NCBI RefSeq assembly: GCF_000368965.1
Contig: NZ_KB849780.1
Coordinates: forward strand, 1,674,145 to 1,738,144
Direction: 5' to 3'
Origin: Acinetobacter calcoaceticus DSM 30006 = CIP 81.8
GTDB lineage: Bacteria; Pseudomonadota; Gammaproteobacteria; Pseudomonadales; Moraxellaceae
Length of the DNA: 64,000 bases
This document shows, piece after piece, positions 17,468 through 26,982 of this stretch. A model generated the notes under the pieces. That model worked only from the letters and a program-made list of their open reading frames with translations. It ran no database searches and was not told where the DNA came from. The position numbers and the translations under genes are program-made. Positions within the stretch are counted from its first letter, which is position 1. Every line of letters starts with the position of its first letter.

Positions 17468-20011
17468 ATGAAGGATTATCAAGCAAAAAGTAAACTGGCT
17501 TTGGCTATACGTGCAGTGCTGTGGAGTACGCCATTGGTGGTCACGGCGCTTACCACAACTTCTGCTTACGCTGCACAAACTTATAGTATTTCAATTAATC
17601 AAAGCACACTTGATCAGGCCATTAAGCAACTAGCGATTCAAACGGGTACAACCATTAGCTACGATAATGCCAGCCTTTCAAAAACAAAAAGCAAAGCGCT
17701 TAAAGGGAATTACGCTGTTGATGATGCCTTAAACCTTTTATTGCAAAGTCACCCATTTGAAGCCGTTAAAGTCAACAATAGCGGCTATAGCATTCGAGTG
17801 AAGTCTTCTCCCGCTCCGATTGAACCCAAAGTTTTTCAGTTGGAAACGATTAAAACCAAAGCAAATAGCAGTAAAGAATTTGATACGGCGGGTGGTGAAG
17901 CAGGTACAGCCCATTTAGCAACGATTCATGTTAATGCTGATCATGGCGAAAACCTAACAACCGAAGGTTCTGGTTTATATACGCCAAAAGCCACTACTGC
18001 TTCTACTGGCCTAGCTTTAAGTTTGAAAGAAACGCCTCAACTTGTCAGTGTAATCACGAATCAACAAATGAAAGATCAGAACCTGACACAACTAACCGAT
18101 GTTGTCAGTCAGGCGGCGGGCCTTTCTATTAAACAAGGCGGAAATATTGGTAGTGATAATTCCCCTATTTACGCTCGCGGTAAAGAAGTAGATAGTTATT
18201 TACTCGATGGCGTGAAGCTCATGAGTTCATATGCAAGTATTTTCCAAAGTCAGGACATGGCTTTATTTGACCGTGTAGAGGTTGTGCGAGGTGCAAATGG
18301 CTTAATGACTGGTGCTGGGAGTGCAAGCGCAAGTATCAATCTGGTCCGCAAAAAACCATTACAGGACTTTAAAGCTTCGGTGAGTGCTGACATTGGTTCC
18401 TGGGATTCTTACCGTACCGATATTGATGTTTCAACACCACTTAATGAATCAGGAAGTATTCGTGGTCGTACCCTGTTTGCCTACCAAAAATCAGACTCCT
18501 ATATCGACCGTTACAACGAAGAGCGTAAAGTGGCTTATGCCGTAGTAGAAGCTGATTTTAGTGACAAAACCAAAGGCAGTTTAGGTGCTAGCTATCAACA
18601 AATTGACATGACTGGCGTTGCTAGAGGTGGCTTACCTAGCTTTTATACCGACGGGACATTAATCGACTGGTCTCGCTCAGATTCAGCGGCAGCGAGTTGG
18701 ACGGGTTCTGACCGTTCTACTACATCTTACTTTGCAGATATTGAACACCAGTTGAATGACCGCTGGAAATTAAAAGGTGTGGTGTCTAGAACCATTACAG
18801 ATTCTGACGAAATTGTGGGCTATACCTACTCAAGTAAAGGAATTGATAAAGCCACTGGTAGCGGTGCGATGTTGTATGCAACTCGCTGGGATTATCGTCC
18901 TACTCAAGACTTATTTAATTTAACTTTAAATGGTTCATTTGATTTGTTTAATCAAACTCATGATGTAGTACTCGGCACAACCTACACAAAAAGTAAAAAT
19001 AAACGTCCTACCTATTCTGGTTGGAATAACTCAGTTGACGGTAAAATGACATGGGATGGCACTCTAAAAAATATTTTTGCGTGGGATGGCAGTACACCTA
19101 ACCGCCCCGAAACAAAAATAGATGGTTGGTACAGCGGAGATGACCGTAGCCAATCTATTTTTGGTGCTGTTCGTCTTAAAGCAACCGATAATCTTGCAGT
19201 CATTTTAGGCACTCGAATTGAAGACTGGGAGCGCGTAACGGGCAACCATTCAGATGCTAACAATAAGACCACCTACACAACACAAGAAGAAAGTGGCAAA
19301 GTGATTCCATATGTCGGCATTACCTATGATTTCACTGACAACTGGACTGCGTATGCAAGCTACACCAATATTTTTTCACCACAAGATAAGAAAGCCGTTA
19401 CAGGTGAATACATAGATCCATTAATAGGTAATAGTACCGAGCTGGGGATTAAGGGTGAGTTTTTTGATAATCAGTTAAATGTCGGAGCTGCTATTTATCA
19501 AACTAAAGAGGACAATACAGCGATTGCATTAACCAATGTATTTGCCCCAGATGGTTCCCAAGCCTATCGAACAGAATCTGGCACAAAAAGCCGAGGTTTT
19601 GAAATTGAAGCGACAGGTAAGTTGACTGATTTATGGCAAGTTTCAACAAGCTTTAGCCGTAACTTATCAAAAGATAGCCAAGACAACCGATTAAATACTG
19701 GTGTGCCAAATAACACAGCCAAACTGTTTACCACCTATACCCTACCTTATCTTGATGAAGCCCTTACTATTGGTGGCGGTGTGCGTTGGCAAAGCGAAAT
19801 TTATGAGAAAAATGCAGTCTCTGCAACGGGTCGATTTACTCAAGAAAGTTACGCTTTAGTCGACTTAATGGCACGTTATAAGGTGAACAATAATCTTATG
19901 CTCAACTTCAACCTTAATAATTTATTTAATGAGAAATACCATTTAGCGACGACAAATAGCTATTACGGCGCTCCAACCAATTTTCGAGTGGGCGTGAAAT
20001 ATGAGTGGTAA
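17468..20011 (+). CDS. TonB-dependent siderophore receptor with signalling domain
   Basis: 847 residues. A signal peptide ends near Ala35 (SAYA). Residues about 40-112 are the STN signalling domain, which contacts the FecR-like protein. A TonB-box-like stretch, ATIHVNA, lies at 151-157. The plug domain follows (TPQLVSVITNQQMKDQ, VEVVRGANGLMTGAGSAS), then a 22-strand-type barrel ending in FRVGVKYEW with a terminal Trp. It is of the FpvA/FhuE/FoxA siderophore receptor type. Together with the sigma and FecR genes it is a transenvelope signalling system. The ligand cannot be read from sequence; no ABC permease genes are adjacent. Confidence 0.9.
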   Translation: MKDYQAKSKLALAIRAVLWSTPLVVTALTTTSAYAAQTYSISINQSTLDQAIKQLAIQTGTTISYDNASLSKTKSKALKGNYAVDDALNLLLQSHPFEAVKVNNSGYSIRVKSSPAPIEPKVFQLETIKTKANSSKEFDTAGGEAGTAHLATIHVNADHGENLTTEGSGLYTPKATTASTGLALSLKETPQLVSVITNQQMKDQNLTQLTDVVSQAAGLSIKQGGNIGSDNSPIYARGKEVDSYLLDGVKLMSSYASIFQSQDMALFDRVEVVRGANGLMTGAGSASASINLVRKKPLQDFKASVSADIGSWDSYRTDIDVSTPLNESGSIRGRTLFAYQKSDSYIDRYNEERKVAYAVVEADFSDKTKGSLGASYQQIDMTGVARGGLPSFYTDGTLIDWSRSDSAAASWTGSDRSTTSYFADIEHQLNDRWKLKGVVSRTITDSDEIVGYTYSSKGIDKATGSGAMLYATRWDYRPTQDLFNLTLNGSFDLFNQTHDVVLGTTYTKSKNKRPTYSGWNNSVDGKMTWDGTLKNIFAWDGSTPNRPETKIDGWYSGDDRSQSIFGAVRLKATDNLAVILGTRIEDWERVTGNHSDANNKTTYTTQEESGKVIPYVGITYDFTDNWTAYASYTNIFSPQDKKAVTGEYIDPLIGNSTELGIKGEFFDNQLNVGAAIYQTKEDNTAIALTNVFAPDGSQAYRTESGTKSRGFEIEATGKLTDLWQVSTSFSRNLSKDSQDNRLNTGVPNNTAKLFTTYTLPYLDEALTIGGGVRWQSEIYEKNAVSATGRFTQESYALVDLMARYKVNNNLMLNFNLNNLFNEKYHLATTNSYYGAPTNFRVGVKYEW

Positions 20012-20031
20012 ATAAATTAGTCGACTTCTAA

Positions 20032-20076
20032 TAACCTTACTTCAGAGGCAAATAATGTTCTTTTGGAGTAAGGTTA
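20032..20076 (+). terminator. Hairpin after the receptor gene
   Basis: Arms TAACCTTACTTC (20032-20043) and GGAGTAAGGTTA (20065-20076) pair over 12 positions with one G-U, around a 21-base loop. It lies 20 bases after the receptor stop. No strong U-run follows, so it may stabilise the mRNA end or be a partial terminator. Confidence 0.35.
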
Positions 20077-20164
20077 AATCTACTTAATAAGCTGGACTAG
20101 AATATTTTCGACTAAGCTCAGGCTATAATATTAGACACGCTCTATTATTTTATTTAATTCTCAT

Positions 20165-20863
20165 ATGAAGAATACGTTTTCTGACAGCAATCAAATTAGA
20201 CAAGTGTCTAGTTTCCCTGAACTTATAAGTACAAAGTTTCAAGGAGAGGCAAATGCGATGTGTTGGCACAGAAATTTGGTTGGCGACTTTAAAGAAATTG
20301 TGAATAAACTTCATTTAAAAGAAAATATTACAGAAGTTACTGTTGAAGACTTATTAGCACTACAGCTCTCAGAACAAGGCAATCTGGCAAGGAAAACTAT
20401 TTTAGAAGATATCGAGCAGTTAACTGATTTTGGTGCATCACCTGTACTTAATTTGCTTAAACATTATGAACGTGATGAAGAGCTAGATTTCATTTCAACA
20501 GATGTATATTCATTTCATGTCGATCGCTCCCCCATTGAAACCGACACCTTTTTATGTACCTATCACGGCGCCGCGAGCGATATTGTGCCCAATGATCAGG
20601 TTGAACAAAAAGTTTTAATCCCAGAAATTAGAGAAAAGCTCAAAGAATTACATGATGGCTCAGATGCTGAGTTTGAAGCCTTCTTGGCAGAGTATTTTTT
20701 TGATTTACATTATCAGCCCAAACTTAACGCTCAACCTCTAAACTTAGGCACAGGACATTTGTGGCGGTTAGCAGTAGACCATCCTACACAACAAGTTTTA
20801 CCGTGTGTTCATCGAGCGCCTGTTGAAAAAGATGGCGAGTATCGGTTGCTGTTGATTTGTTAA
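20165..20863 (+). CDS. DUF1826-like protein
   Basis: 232 residues with no signal peptide. It resembles the DUF1826 family, with CWHR near residue 33, HVDRSPIETDTFLCTYHG near 118-135, and an ending rich in CVHRAP and LLLIC. The conserved His and Cys residues suggest metal handling; DUF1826 genes in other gammaproteobacteria often accompany metal-uptake genes, which fits its place 153 bp after a siderophore receptor. It is separated from the receptor by a hairpin, so co-transcription is uncertain. Function unknown. Confidence 0.65.
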   Translation: MKNTFSDSNQIRQVSSFPELISTKFQGEANAMCWHRNLVGDFKEIVNKLHLKENITEVTVEDLLALQLSEQGNLARKTILEDIEQLTDFGASPVLNLLKHYERDEELDFISTDVYSFHVDRSPIETDTFLCTYHGAASDIVPNDQVEQKVLIPEIREKLKELHDGSDAEFEAFLAEYFFDLHYQPKLNAQPLNLGTGHLWRLAVDHPTQQVLPCVHRAPVEKDGEYRLLLIC

Positions 20864-21205
20864 ATGTTTATTCCATATACTTTAATTGAATTTGACCTCT
20901 ATAAAATTTAAGTATTAGTTTTATTCTTTTCTTAAATATTTTGATTTAAATCACTTTAAGTCAATACTATTATTTAAAACAGGCTTTAGCCCTTTGAGAC
21001 GGAATTTTTAATTCACACAAGAAGTCAAAATAATTTTTATTTCTTTTCACGCTTAAAGACTCAATTTATTTTCAAAATTTATTAATCATAAATTCTCTAT
21101 GAATATTACATCAACACTATCAATTATAGTAATATCAACTTCGATTAAATATGCACAGTAAGTACTTTATTTTAAAATATTTTCTAAACTCGGAATACGC
21201 AACAA
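20864..21205. other. AT-rich intergenic region, no gene seen
   Basis: 342 bp between the DUF1826-like gene and the Asp-box lipoprotein gene. It is very AT-rich, with several short direct TTTAA and AATAT runs. I find no ORF, strong hairpin or clear operator. A promoter for the lipoprotein gene is expected here but cannot be assigned. Confidence 0.4.
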
Positions 21206-22831
21206 ATGAGTAAATTTAATTTAAGATTAGGGGTTACCTTAATAGCGCTCGTGCTTCTACAAGCATGTGCAACGACACCACAACCGAAAATAACGAATAA
21301 ACAAGCAAAAGGAGTTCTGGAGCCTATAAAACCAGATGAGAAACTAAATCCTATTGTACTCAGTATTAGTTTTAATAGCGGAATAATTTATCCTTCTTTA
21401 AAAATAGAAAGCCTTACAGAAAAAACGGCAATACAGAAAAATAATAAAATTTATGAAATTAAAATAATAAATTCAGATGTCTCTCGCTCTACATTTATTT
21501 ATAGTGGGCAACTACCAGCTGGTGAATATCGCATTGTTGAACTGAGCAACTATCAACCATCCCTAAATCCTTATCTTTCAGGTAAATTCCAATTTATTAA
21601 TTTAAATGATAAAGATAAACCTCACCCGATGGGTACTTTTAAAGTACTAGAAAATACCACAACTGATTTAGGACGTATTAATTTAACCCATGCTAATGAT
21701 GCCTACTTAATAGCAAGATCTGAAAAACATTCTTCTAATAAGGATTTAATTAATAAATTAAAGAATAATTATCTAGAAGCAATTTATAAAGATAAAATTT
21801 TGAATGGATGGACGCAACCAGTTACAACTTTAGAAAAAAATATAGGCGATGAAAGCAAGGTACTACCCTTTGGTATGCAGTGTTTTAAAGAGCTAAAAGA
21901 TAATACTATTATAGCATCAAGCAAAATTGGCTCAGTTTTTTTCTTACCTTCACAAGATACTAATAAAAAAACTAAAATTTTTCAAAGTAATGATAACTTA
22001 GCTTTTGATTGTATAACTGTAAAAGAAAATTATAACTTTGATTTTCTAGCTTATGGTGAAATGAATACTCTTTATAAACATTTAAAAGGAAGTGATGTTC
22101 TTACCCCAGTTGACAGTGGTAATTTACCAATCGGCGTAATTTCCTCTATCGTTGGTGATGATCAAAACGGATGGTTTCTATCTCATATAGTAGGTCGTAA
22201 AGCTACAGTTTATAAGAGTAATCGCTTAGAAAATGGTGATTGGCAACCAATTGTACAAAAAGAAATTCTTGATAATTTTTGGGGATTACGTGGGTTTTGG
22301 TTGTGGGAGGATGAACAAGGATTTAGCTATGCAGATATGTATGGAAAAATTAACCATTATGATTATATAACGAAAAAATGGACTGAAAATAAAGTACCCA
22401 ACGATGATAATATATCTCAACTAGTAGTTAATCCAGATAAATCAATTAGCGTAATCACATCAAAGCGTGGTTTTGCGGGTATATTCTCAAATCTATTTAA
22501 CTCTAATGATCATGGTATAACATGGCAAAAAGTTAACAGTCCCTTTAAAGTAAATGTTTTCCCTGCCCAAGTTTCAAAACAGAAAGATTTATATATATCA
22601 GGTGCACAATTTAATTGGGACAAATTAGCAATTTCAGAAGATGCCGGTAAAACTTGGCAAATGCATGAAATAATGGCTCCTAGTTCTATTGTTACTTTAA
22701 ATTCAGGAGCACTTCTTAACATCCTTTATTCTGGCCAATATGCATTGGTTAAAATATCAAATAATAAAGGTCAAACTTGGAAGACTCTTTATACTACCCA
22801 TAACAGAAATTTAAGAGACTTATCAAAATAG
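21206..22831 (+). CDS. Lipoprotein with sialidase-type Asp-box repeats
   Basis: 541 residues. The lipobox is LQAC, with Cys21 as the lipid-anchored residue. The C-terminal third carries three Asp-box-like motifs, (S/N)xDxGxTW: SNDHGITW near 432, SEDAGKTW near 477, and NNKGQTW near 518. These mark a beta-propeller of the sialidase/BNR or YCF48-like type. No sialidase catalytic residues can be claimed. The first 200 residues look like a separate beta-rich domain. It is probably an outer-membrane-anchored protein of unknown function. It is transcribed alone and followed by a good terminator. Confidence 0.75.
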   Translation: MSKFNLRLGVTLIALVLLQACATTPQPKITNKQAKGVLEPIKPDEKLNPIVLSISFNSGIIYPSLKIESLTEKTAIQKNNKIYEIKIINSDVSRSTFIYSGQLPAGEYRIVELSNYQPSLNPYLSGKFQFINLNDKDKPHPMGTFKVLENTTTDLGRINLTHANDAYLIARSEKHSSNKDLINKLKNNYLEAIYKDKILNGWTQPVTTLEKNIGDESKVLPFGMQCFKELKDNTIIASSKIGSVFFLPSQDTNKKTKIFQSNDNLAFDCITVKENYNFDFLAYGEMNTLYKHLKGSDVLTPVDSGNLPIGVISSIVGDDQNGWFLSHIVGRKATVYKSNRLENGDWQPIVQKEILDNFWGLRGFWLWEDEQGFSYADMYGKINHYDYITKKWTENKVPNDDNISQLVVNPDKSISVITSKRGFAGIFSNLFNSNDHGITWQKVNSPFKVNVFPAQVSKQKDLYISGAQFNWDKLAISEDAGKTWQMHEIMAPSSIVTLNSGALLNILYSGQYALVKISNNKGQTWKTLYTTHNRNLRDLSK

Positions 22832-22882
22832 TACTATGTTTAATTTATAAACATAATTATTATATATGTTACTTAAAGATTA

Positions 22883-22920
22883 ATACTGTTTAGAGCAACC
22901 TCCAAACAGTATTTTTTTTA
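22883..22920 (+). terminator. Rho-independent terminator
   Basis: Arms ATACTGTTT and AAACAGTAT form a perfect 9-bp stem around a 12-base loop, followed by a run of T. It ends the Asp-box lipoprotein transcript. Confidence 0.85.
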
Positions 22921-22994
22921 ATTTCCCTAACTACTTAACTAATTTGAAATCCCAGATGATTCTTTTATATCAACAATACTGGTTTTAAGATTTA

Positions 22995-23447
22995 TCACCT
23001 GTCACCCAAAAGAGCAATCCCTAGACCTATCAGCATGACCAGTGTTCCAGCCAGCTTAATCATAGAAACTGGTCGTTCAGTCGCCCCTAACAATCCGAAA
23101 TGGTCAATCAACAATGACGAGATAATCTGCCCAGCAATTGCCAGCCCCAGCAAAGCAGATAACCCGATTCTAGGAGCAAGGACGACATAACTCAGCAGTG
23201 CGCACGAACCTAGTACTCCGCCCATTAGACTCCACCATGGCTGGGCAGGAATAGCGATCAGCGAAGGAGCGATTCCACCTCGCACCAGAGAGTAAATCCC
23301 AAGGCATACCGCACCAGCAGTAAACGAGAATAACGCCGCAGCAACAGAATCCCCGCCTATGCCTTTAGCCAGTTGACCATTCAACGTAGTCTGTAGAGTA
23401 ATCCCTAACCCCGCGGCAAAAGCCATGAGGTAATAGATAACATTCAT
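22995..23447 (-). CDS. DMT-superfamily transporter, YdcZ/DUF606 type
   Basis: 150 residues with five hydrophobic helices, of the PF04657 (DUF606) drug/metabolite transporter group. The N-terminal segment MAFAAGLGITLQTTLNGQL is typical. AAGGGGG precedes the ATG on the minus strand. The gene lies 24 bp after the amidohydrolase stop, so the two are co-transcribed. Such half-size DMT proteins usually act as dimers. It may import or export the substrate or product of the amidohydrolase. Base composition is clearly richer in G and C than flanking genes. Confidence 0.85.
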   Translation of the reverse strand: MNVIYYLMAFAAGLGITLQTTLNGQLAKGIGGDSVAAALFSFTAGAVCLGIYSLVRGGIAPSLIAIPAQPWWSLMGGVLGSCALLSYVVLAPRIGLSALLGLAIAGQIISSLLIDHFGLLGATERPVSMIKLAGTLVMLIGLGIALLGDR

Positions 23448-23471
23448 CGTGTTTGCCCCCTTTTATCCAAT

Positions 23472-24863
23472 TTACTCAAGAGGCAGAAATGTCTCGGCAA
23501 AAATATCAGGAACATAACCAGCCGCAGCAAAAAGATGCTGGCGAGATTCATCAATCGCTGCACGAAGTCGCTCACTGTCCACACCCAACACTTTACCGTC
23601 ACGTTTAACGATTCGTCCGCCAATCATCACTGTATCAATATTGCTGCGCTCAGTTGCATGAACTACCGTGCCAAAAGCATTGCCAGACGGATAAAGGTTA
23701 ATGTCGTCTGTTCGAATCAATATCAAGTCAGCCTGTTTACCAACTGTCAGGCTACCGATTTTTTCTTGCAGACCTGCGCAAGCGGCACCATCAGCCGTTG
23801 CAGCTTTTAGAAGGTTTTGAGTTTGAAGGGTCACTGGCGAATGTGCTGAGCCACAACATTTGTTCTGATGCATTCCCATCACACGCTGTAAGTAAAACGC
23901 TACGCGCATTTCCATAAACATATCGCCACTGTAAGACGTTTCATTATCAACACTCAAACCAGGTCTAATGCCGTGACGTAGAGCCGACTGCATGGCAAAC
24001 ATACCGTCTTCGATGCCATAGTGGGCATCTGATCGTGGGCATACGTTTACTCGTACTCCAGCCTCACGCAAAATTTCCCATCCAGCGTCTGGCAGCGAGG
24101 TACAGTGGTTAAAAATATTATCTGGTCCTAGCAGACCTTGCTGATGCAGACCCTCTAGTGCCGCAGCCATTTCACCACCAAAAAATTCAGTAATGATTGG
24201 CAGCCCCAATCTGCGTGCCTCAGCCCATAGTTCAGGTTCTAGCTGAGCCATGGCAGCCAGTGATACCAAACTATTTTCGCTGTTTTTAAAATATTTTTCT
24301 TGTAGGCGTTCAAGATTGCTAGGCCAGTTCGCTCTGTCCCAATTTCCTGAGACTGGTGCACCAGAAGCGTGTACAGCTCGAATACCAGCATCTAGTAAAG
24401 CTTCAACAGCCGCATCAGAGTGAGCGGCACTACGACTATTGTGCGAGTTATCAATCACTGTTGTGATACCCGCATCTATACAGCCTAGAGCTGTAAGCAA
24501 ATTACCGATGTACATATCTGCTGGGCGATAGTACTTGGCAAAAGAATAGTGCGTCGCGTTGCAATAGTCTTCTAGCGTTTCAGCATTCGGATTAATCCGT
24601 CGCAGTTGCCCTTCCCATGAATGTCGATGAGTATCGACCATACCCGGCATCGCGATCATATTGGATGCATCAATAATAGCTGCACCTTCGGCTTCTAAAT
24701 TTTCACCCACGGCAGTAATCATGCCACTCTCAATCAGAATATCTCCGTGAACCATGTTCCCAATCATACTATCCATGCTTAGGATCGTCGCCCCGCGAAT
24801 CAGCGTTCTATTTGGTGAAGACTCAGTCAGCCGCACTATGTTTCTGTTGTAATCAGTCATCAT
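23472..24863 (-). CDS. Amidohydrolase-family protein (cog0402 deaminase-like)
   Basis: 463 residues of the amidohydrolase superfamily subgroup that includes SAH deaminase, guanine deaminase and triazine hydrolases. The first metal pair is His79-x-His81 in DTHRHSW, with His253 (FNHCT) and Asp306 (LSVDNETS) in place. The strand-5 position, usually a histidine in HxxE, reads TEFFGGE here, so Glu226 may replace it. Two 60-base samples from the gene are 53-57% GC, versus 33% in the preceding lipoprotein gene. Start may be ATG 24863 or the next codon. It is divergent from LysR 24995 and in operon with the DMT transporter. Substrate unknown. Confidence 0.82.
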   Translation of the reverse strand: MMTDYNRNIVRLTESSPNRTLIRGATILSMDSMIGNMVHGDILIESGMITAVGENLEAEGAAIIDASNMIAMPGMVDTHRHSWEGQLRRINPNAETLEDYCNATHYSFAKYYRPADMYIGNLLTALGCIDAGITTVIDNSHNSRSAAHSDAAVEALLDAGIRAVHASGAPVSGNWDRANWPSNLERLQEKYFKNSENSLVSLAAMAQLEPELWAEARRLGLPIITEFFGGEMAAALEGLHQQGLLGPDNIFNHCTSLPDAGWEILREAGVRVNVCPRSDAHYGIEDGMFAMQSALRHGIRPGLSVDNETSYSGDMFMEMRVAFYLQRVMGMHQNKCCGSAHSPVTLQTQNLLKAATADGAACAGLQEKIGSLTVGKQADLILIRTDDINLYPSGNAFGTVVHATERSNIDTVMIGGRIVKRDGKVLGVDSERLRAAIDESRQHLFAAAGYVPDIFAETFLPLE

Positions 24864-24994
24864 TATTCCAACTTCTCAAATGTATGCTGAAAATCTATCT
24901 GAAGTGATAATGCTGAAAAAGCTGGTTAAACTGTTTTTATTATTCAGCAAAAGCGAATAATCTAAGAGTGTGAGTACAGTATTGGGACAAAGGT

Positions 24995-25909
24995 ATGAGA
25001 TTGGATCGTATTCAGGCAATGCAGATTTTTGTTCGGGTAGCAGAAGCTGAAAGCTTTATCCATGCAGCAGAGGCACTTTCCCTACCAGCCTCAACAGTCA
25101 CTAGTACAATTAAAAATCTTGAAAAGTATTTACAAGTGCGTCTGTTAAACAGAACAACAAGACGGGTTAGCCTGACGCCAGAGGGAGCAGAATATCTGAC
25201 CCAGTGCCGAGAAATACTCGACCTGATTGAACATACCGAATCTAACCTGACTAATGCTATCAAACAACCACAGGGTCGATTACGAGTTGATATGCCTGCT
25301 GGCATCGCTCATTCGGTGATTATGCCGAACCTGCAAGAGTTTCAACGGCGTTATCCAGATATTTACCTCATGATAGGCGTCAGCGATCGACAAGTAGACC
25401 TTATTAAGGAAGGTGTAGACTGTGTAATCCGTATGGGAAATTTAGAAAACTCCACGCTGGTTGCCCGCCCACTTGGTGAATTTCGCTGGGTAACATGCGC
25501 TTCGGCAGCATATTTAAAAGAAAATGGAATTCCGCAAACTCCCGATGATTTAGCACACCACCGAGCTATTCATTATTTTTCAGGGAACAACAGACATACG
25601 GGTGAAATGCGCTTTGTACGAAATGGAGAGAAAAAAACTGTACAAATGAATGGTACTGTCGCCGTTAATGAAACTGAGCTTTATATAAAAATGTGCCTTG
25701 AAGGTTACGGACTTTCTCAACTTGCTGAAAGACTTGTAACAGAACACTTAAAAGAAAAAAGACTCATCCCCGTGTTACAAGACTGGTGCCCATCGTCTGT
25801 TCCAGTGACTTTACTGTATCCGCATCAGCGTTTTCTTTCACCAGCGGTACGCGTATTTTCAGACTGGATGGCCGAGCTAATAAGTGATCGACAATCTGAT
25901 TCAAGTTAA
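24995..25909 (+). CDS. LysR-family transcriptional regulator
   Basis: 304 residues. The helix-turn-helix region includes AEALSLPASTVTSTIKNLEK, followed by a CrgA-type effector domain with the usual VDCVIRMGNLENSTLVARPLG region. It is divergent from the amidohydrolase-DMT operon across 131 bp, which points to control of that operon. Like its neighbours it looks GC-richer than the surrounding DNA, so the three genes probably arrived together. Confidence 0.88.
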   Translation: MRLDRIQAMQIFVRVAEAESFIHAAEALSLPASTVTSTIKNLEKYLQVRLLNRTTRRVSLTPEGAEYLTQCREILDLIEHTESNLTNAIKQPQGRLRVDMPAGIAHSVIMPNLQEFQRRYPDIYLMIGVSDRQVDLIKEGVDCVIRMGNLENSTLVARPLGEFRWVTCASAAYLKENGIPQTPDDLAHHRAIHYFSGNNRHTGEMRFVRNGEKKTVQMNGTVAVNETELYIKMCLEGYGLSQLAERLVTEHLKEKRLIPVLQDWCPSSVPVTLLYPHQRFLSPAVRVFSDWMAELISDRQSDSS

Positions 25910-26002
25910 AGGCTTATTCAATACTTTGTATTAGAAAATAAATCTCTTGTCAGATTTATATAAGTCTGGACAGCATTGCACGACGTTTCGGTGTTTCTAT
26001 TA

Positions 26003-26473
26003 TTAATATATGACATTCACACGAACCCAATCTTCATACTTGGTTGCCTGAACATTGGTACTCGATGTAATTGCCCCATGAATAGGAATAGTTTCTTTCA
26101 TTCCTGTCGCAATTCCTGAACGTATTTTACTTCCCGACCCTCCCCAAATTTGAGTATGGCCTGCATCTTGATAGAGTACATATGCAACAGATGCTGTGCT
26201 TGCAGCAGATTTAAGTTCAAAGTTATTGTCTGAAGTTACCGCCAATTGATACGGTGTATTTTGACTACATTGGACAGATACATCCGTTCTTGCACCAGCA
26301 ACTGGCTGAGAGCGAGCAACTGAACCAAAATCTAAATTTCCTTGAGTGGAAACTTCACACGTTTCTACAATGGTTAAACTGACCTTCAATGCTGTAGATG
26401 TATTTCCAGCATCTGCACTATTTATTATCAGCATTCCCATAAGAGAAAATAAGGCGTATTTAATGACTTTCAT
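26003..26473 (-). CDS. Csu-type spore coat protein U domain protein
   Basis: 156 residues with a signal peptide ending near Ala22 (NSADA). The mature part is an SCPU domain (PF05229): VETCEVSTQGNLDFGSV near the N-terminus, with a second Cys in VQCSQNTPY that likely forms the disulfide. CsuA/B and related subunits of archaic chaperone-usher pili have this fold. No chaperone or usher gene is adjacent, so this is an orphan subunit gene that may use the csu machinery encoded elsewhere or have a different surface role. Confidence 0.82.
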   Translation of the reverse strand: MKVIKYALFSLMGMLIINSADAGNTSTALKVSLTIVETCEVSTQGNLDFGSVARSQPVAGARTDVSVQCSQNTPYQLAVTSDNNFELKSAASTASVAYVLYQDAGHTQIWGGSGSKIRSGIATGMKETIPIHGAITSSTNVQATKYEDWVRVNVIY

Positions 26474-26712
26474 TTCTTCTCCTTATATTTTCGTTCTAAT
26501 ATCTATTCGTCTTTATATTGTTATTTCTCTGTTCTTACTAAAGAAACAGTTTCAGGATCGTTTAGTTATAAGACCTAATATTAGGCAATGTCAATCAATA
26601 CTAAACACATGATTTCCATCTTATTTTTATAAATTGTGATGAATTACACGCAATCCAACTAATTTAAAAAGTAGTTGATGTTTTTTATTTCTTTTAAGCA
26701 CATATTTTGTCA

Positions 26713-26771
26713 ACATTGATCACAATGTATACCAGTCTACTCGCCCTCTTTCTAAAGATTATTAATAATCT
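26713..26771. promoter_or_regulatory. Two 16-bp palindromes in a 509-bp intergenic region
   Basis: The first, at 26713-26728, has arms ACATTG and CAATGT around ATCA. The second, at 26756-26771, is AGATTATTAATAATCT, perfectly self-complementary. Both lie in the divergent 509-bp gap between the SCPU gene and the DUF2147 gene, where I see no ORF. They could be operators for unknown regulators; AT-rich palindromes also arise by chance. Confidence 0.35.
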
Positions 26772-26982
26772 GATCATCGGCTTTTGAGGCCATATTTAAT
26801 AATTATGTCCATTATCGCAATTGCATAAAAAAAACGATCAAAATAATATTACGCGAAATAGATTATAACTTTACATATTATTTATCTTATTGATTCAATA
26901 TAAAGAAGATTGTGAAGTTAAATTTAAAATGAATCATTCTGGCGATTAAAGCCACCCGTTTTTAATTAGAGAAACTATTGAT

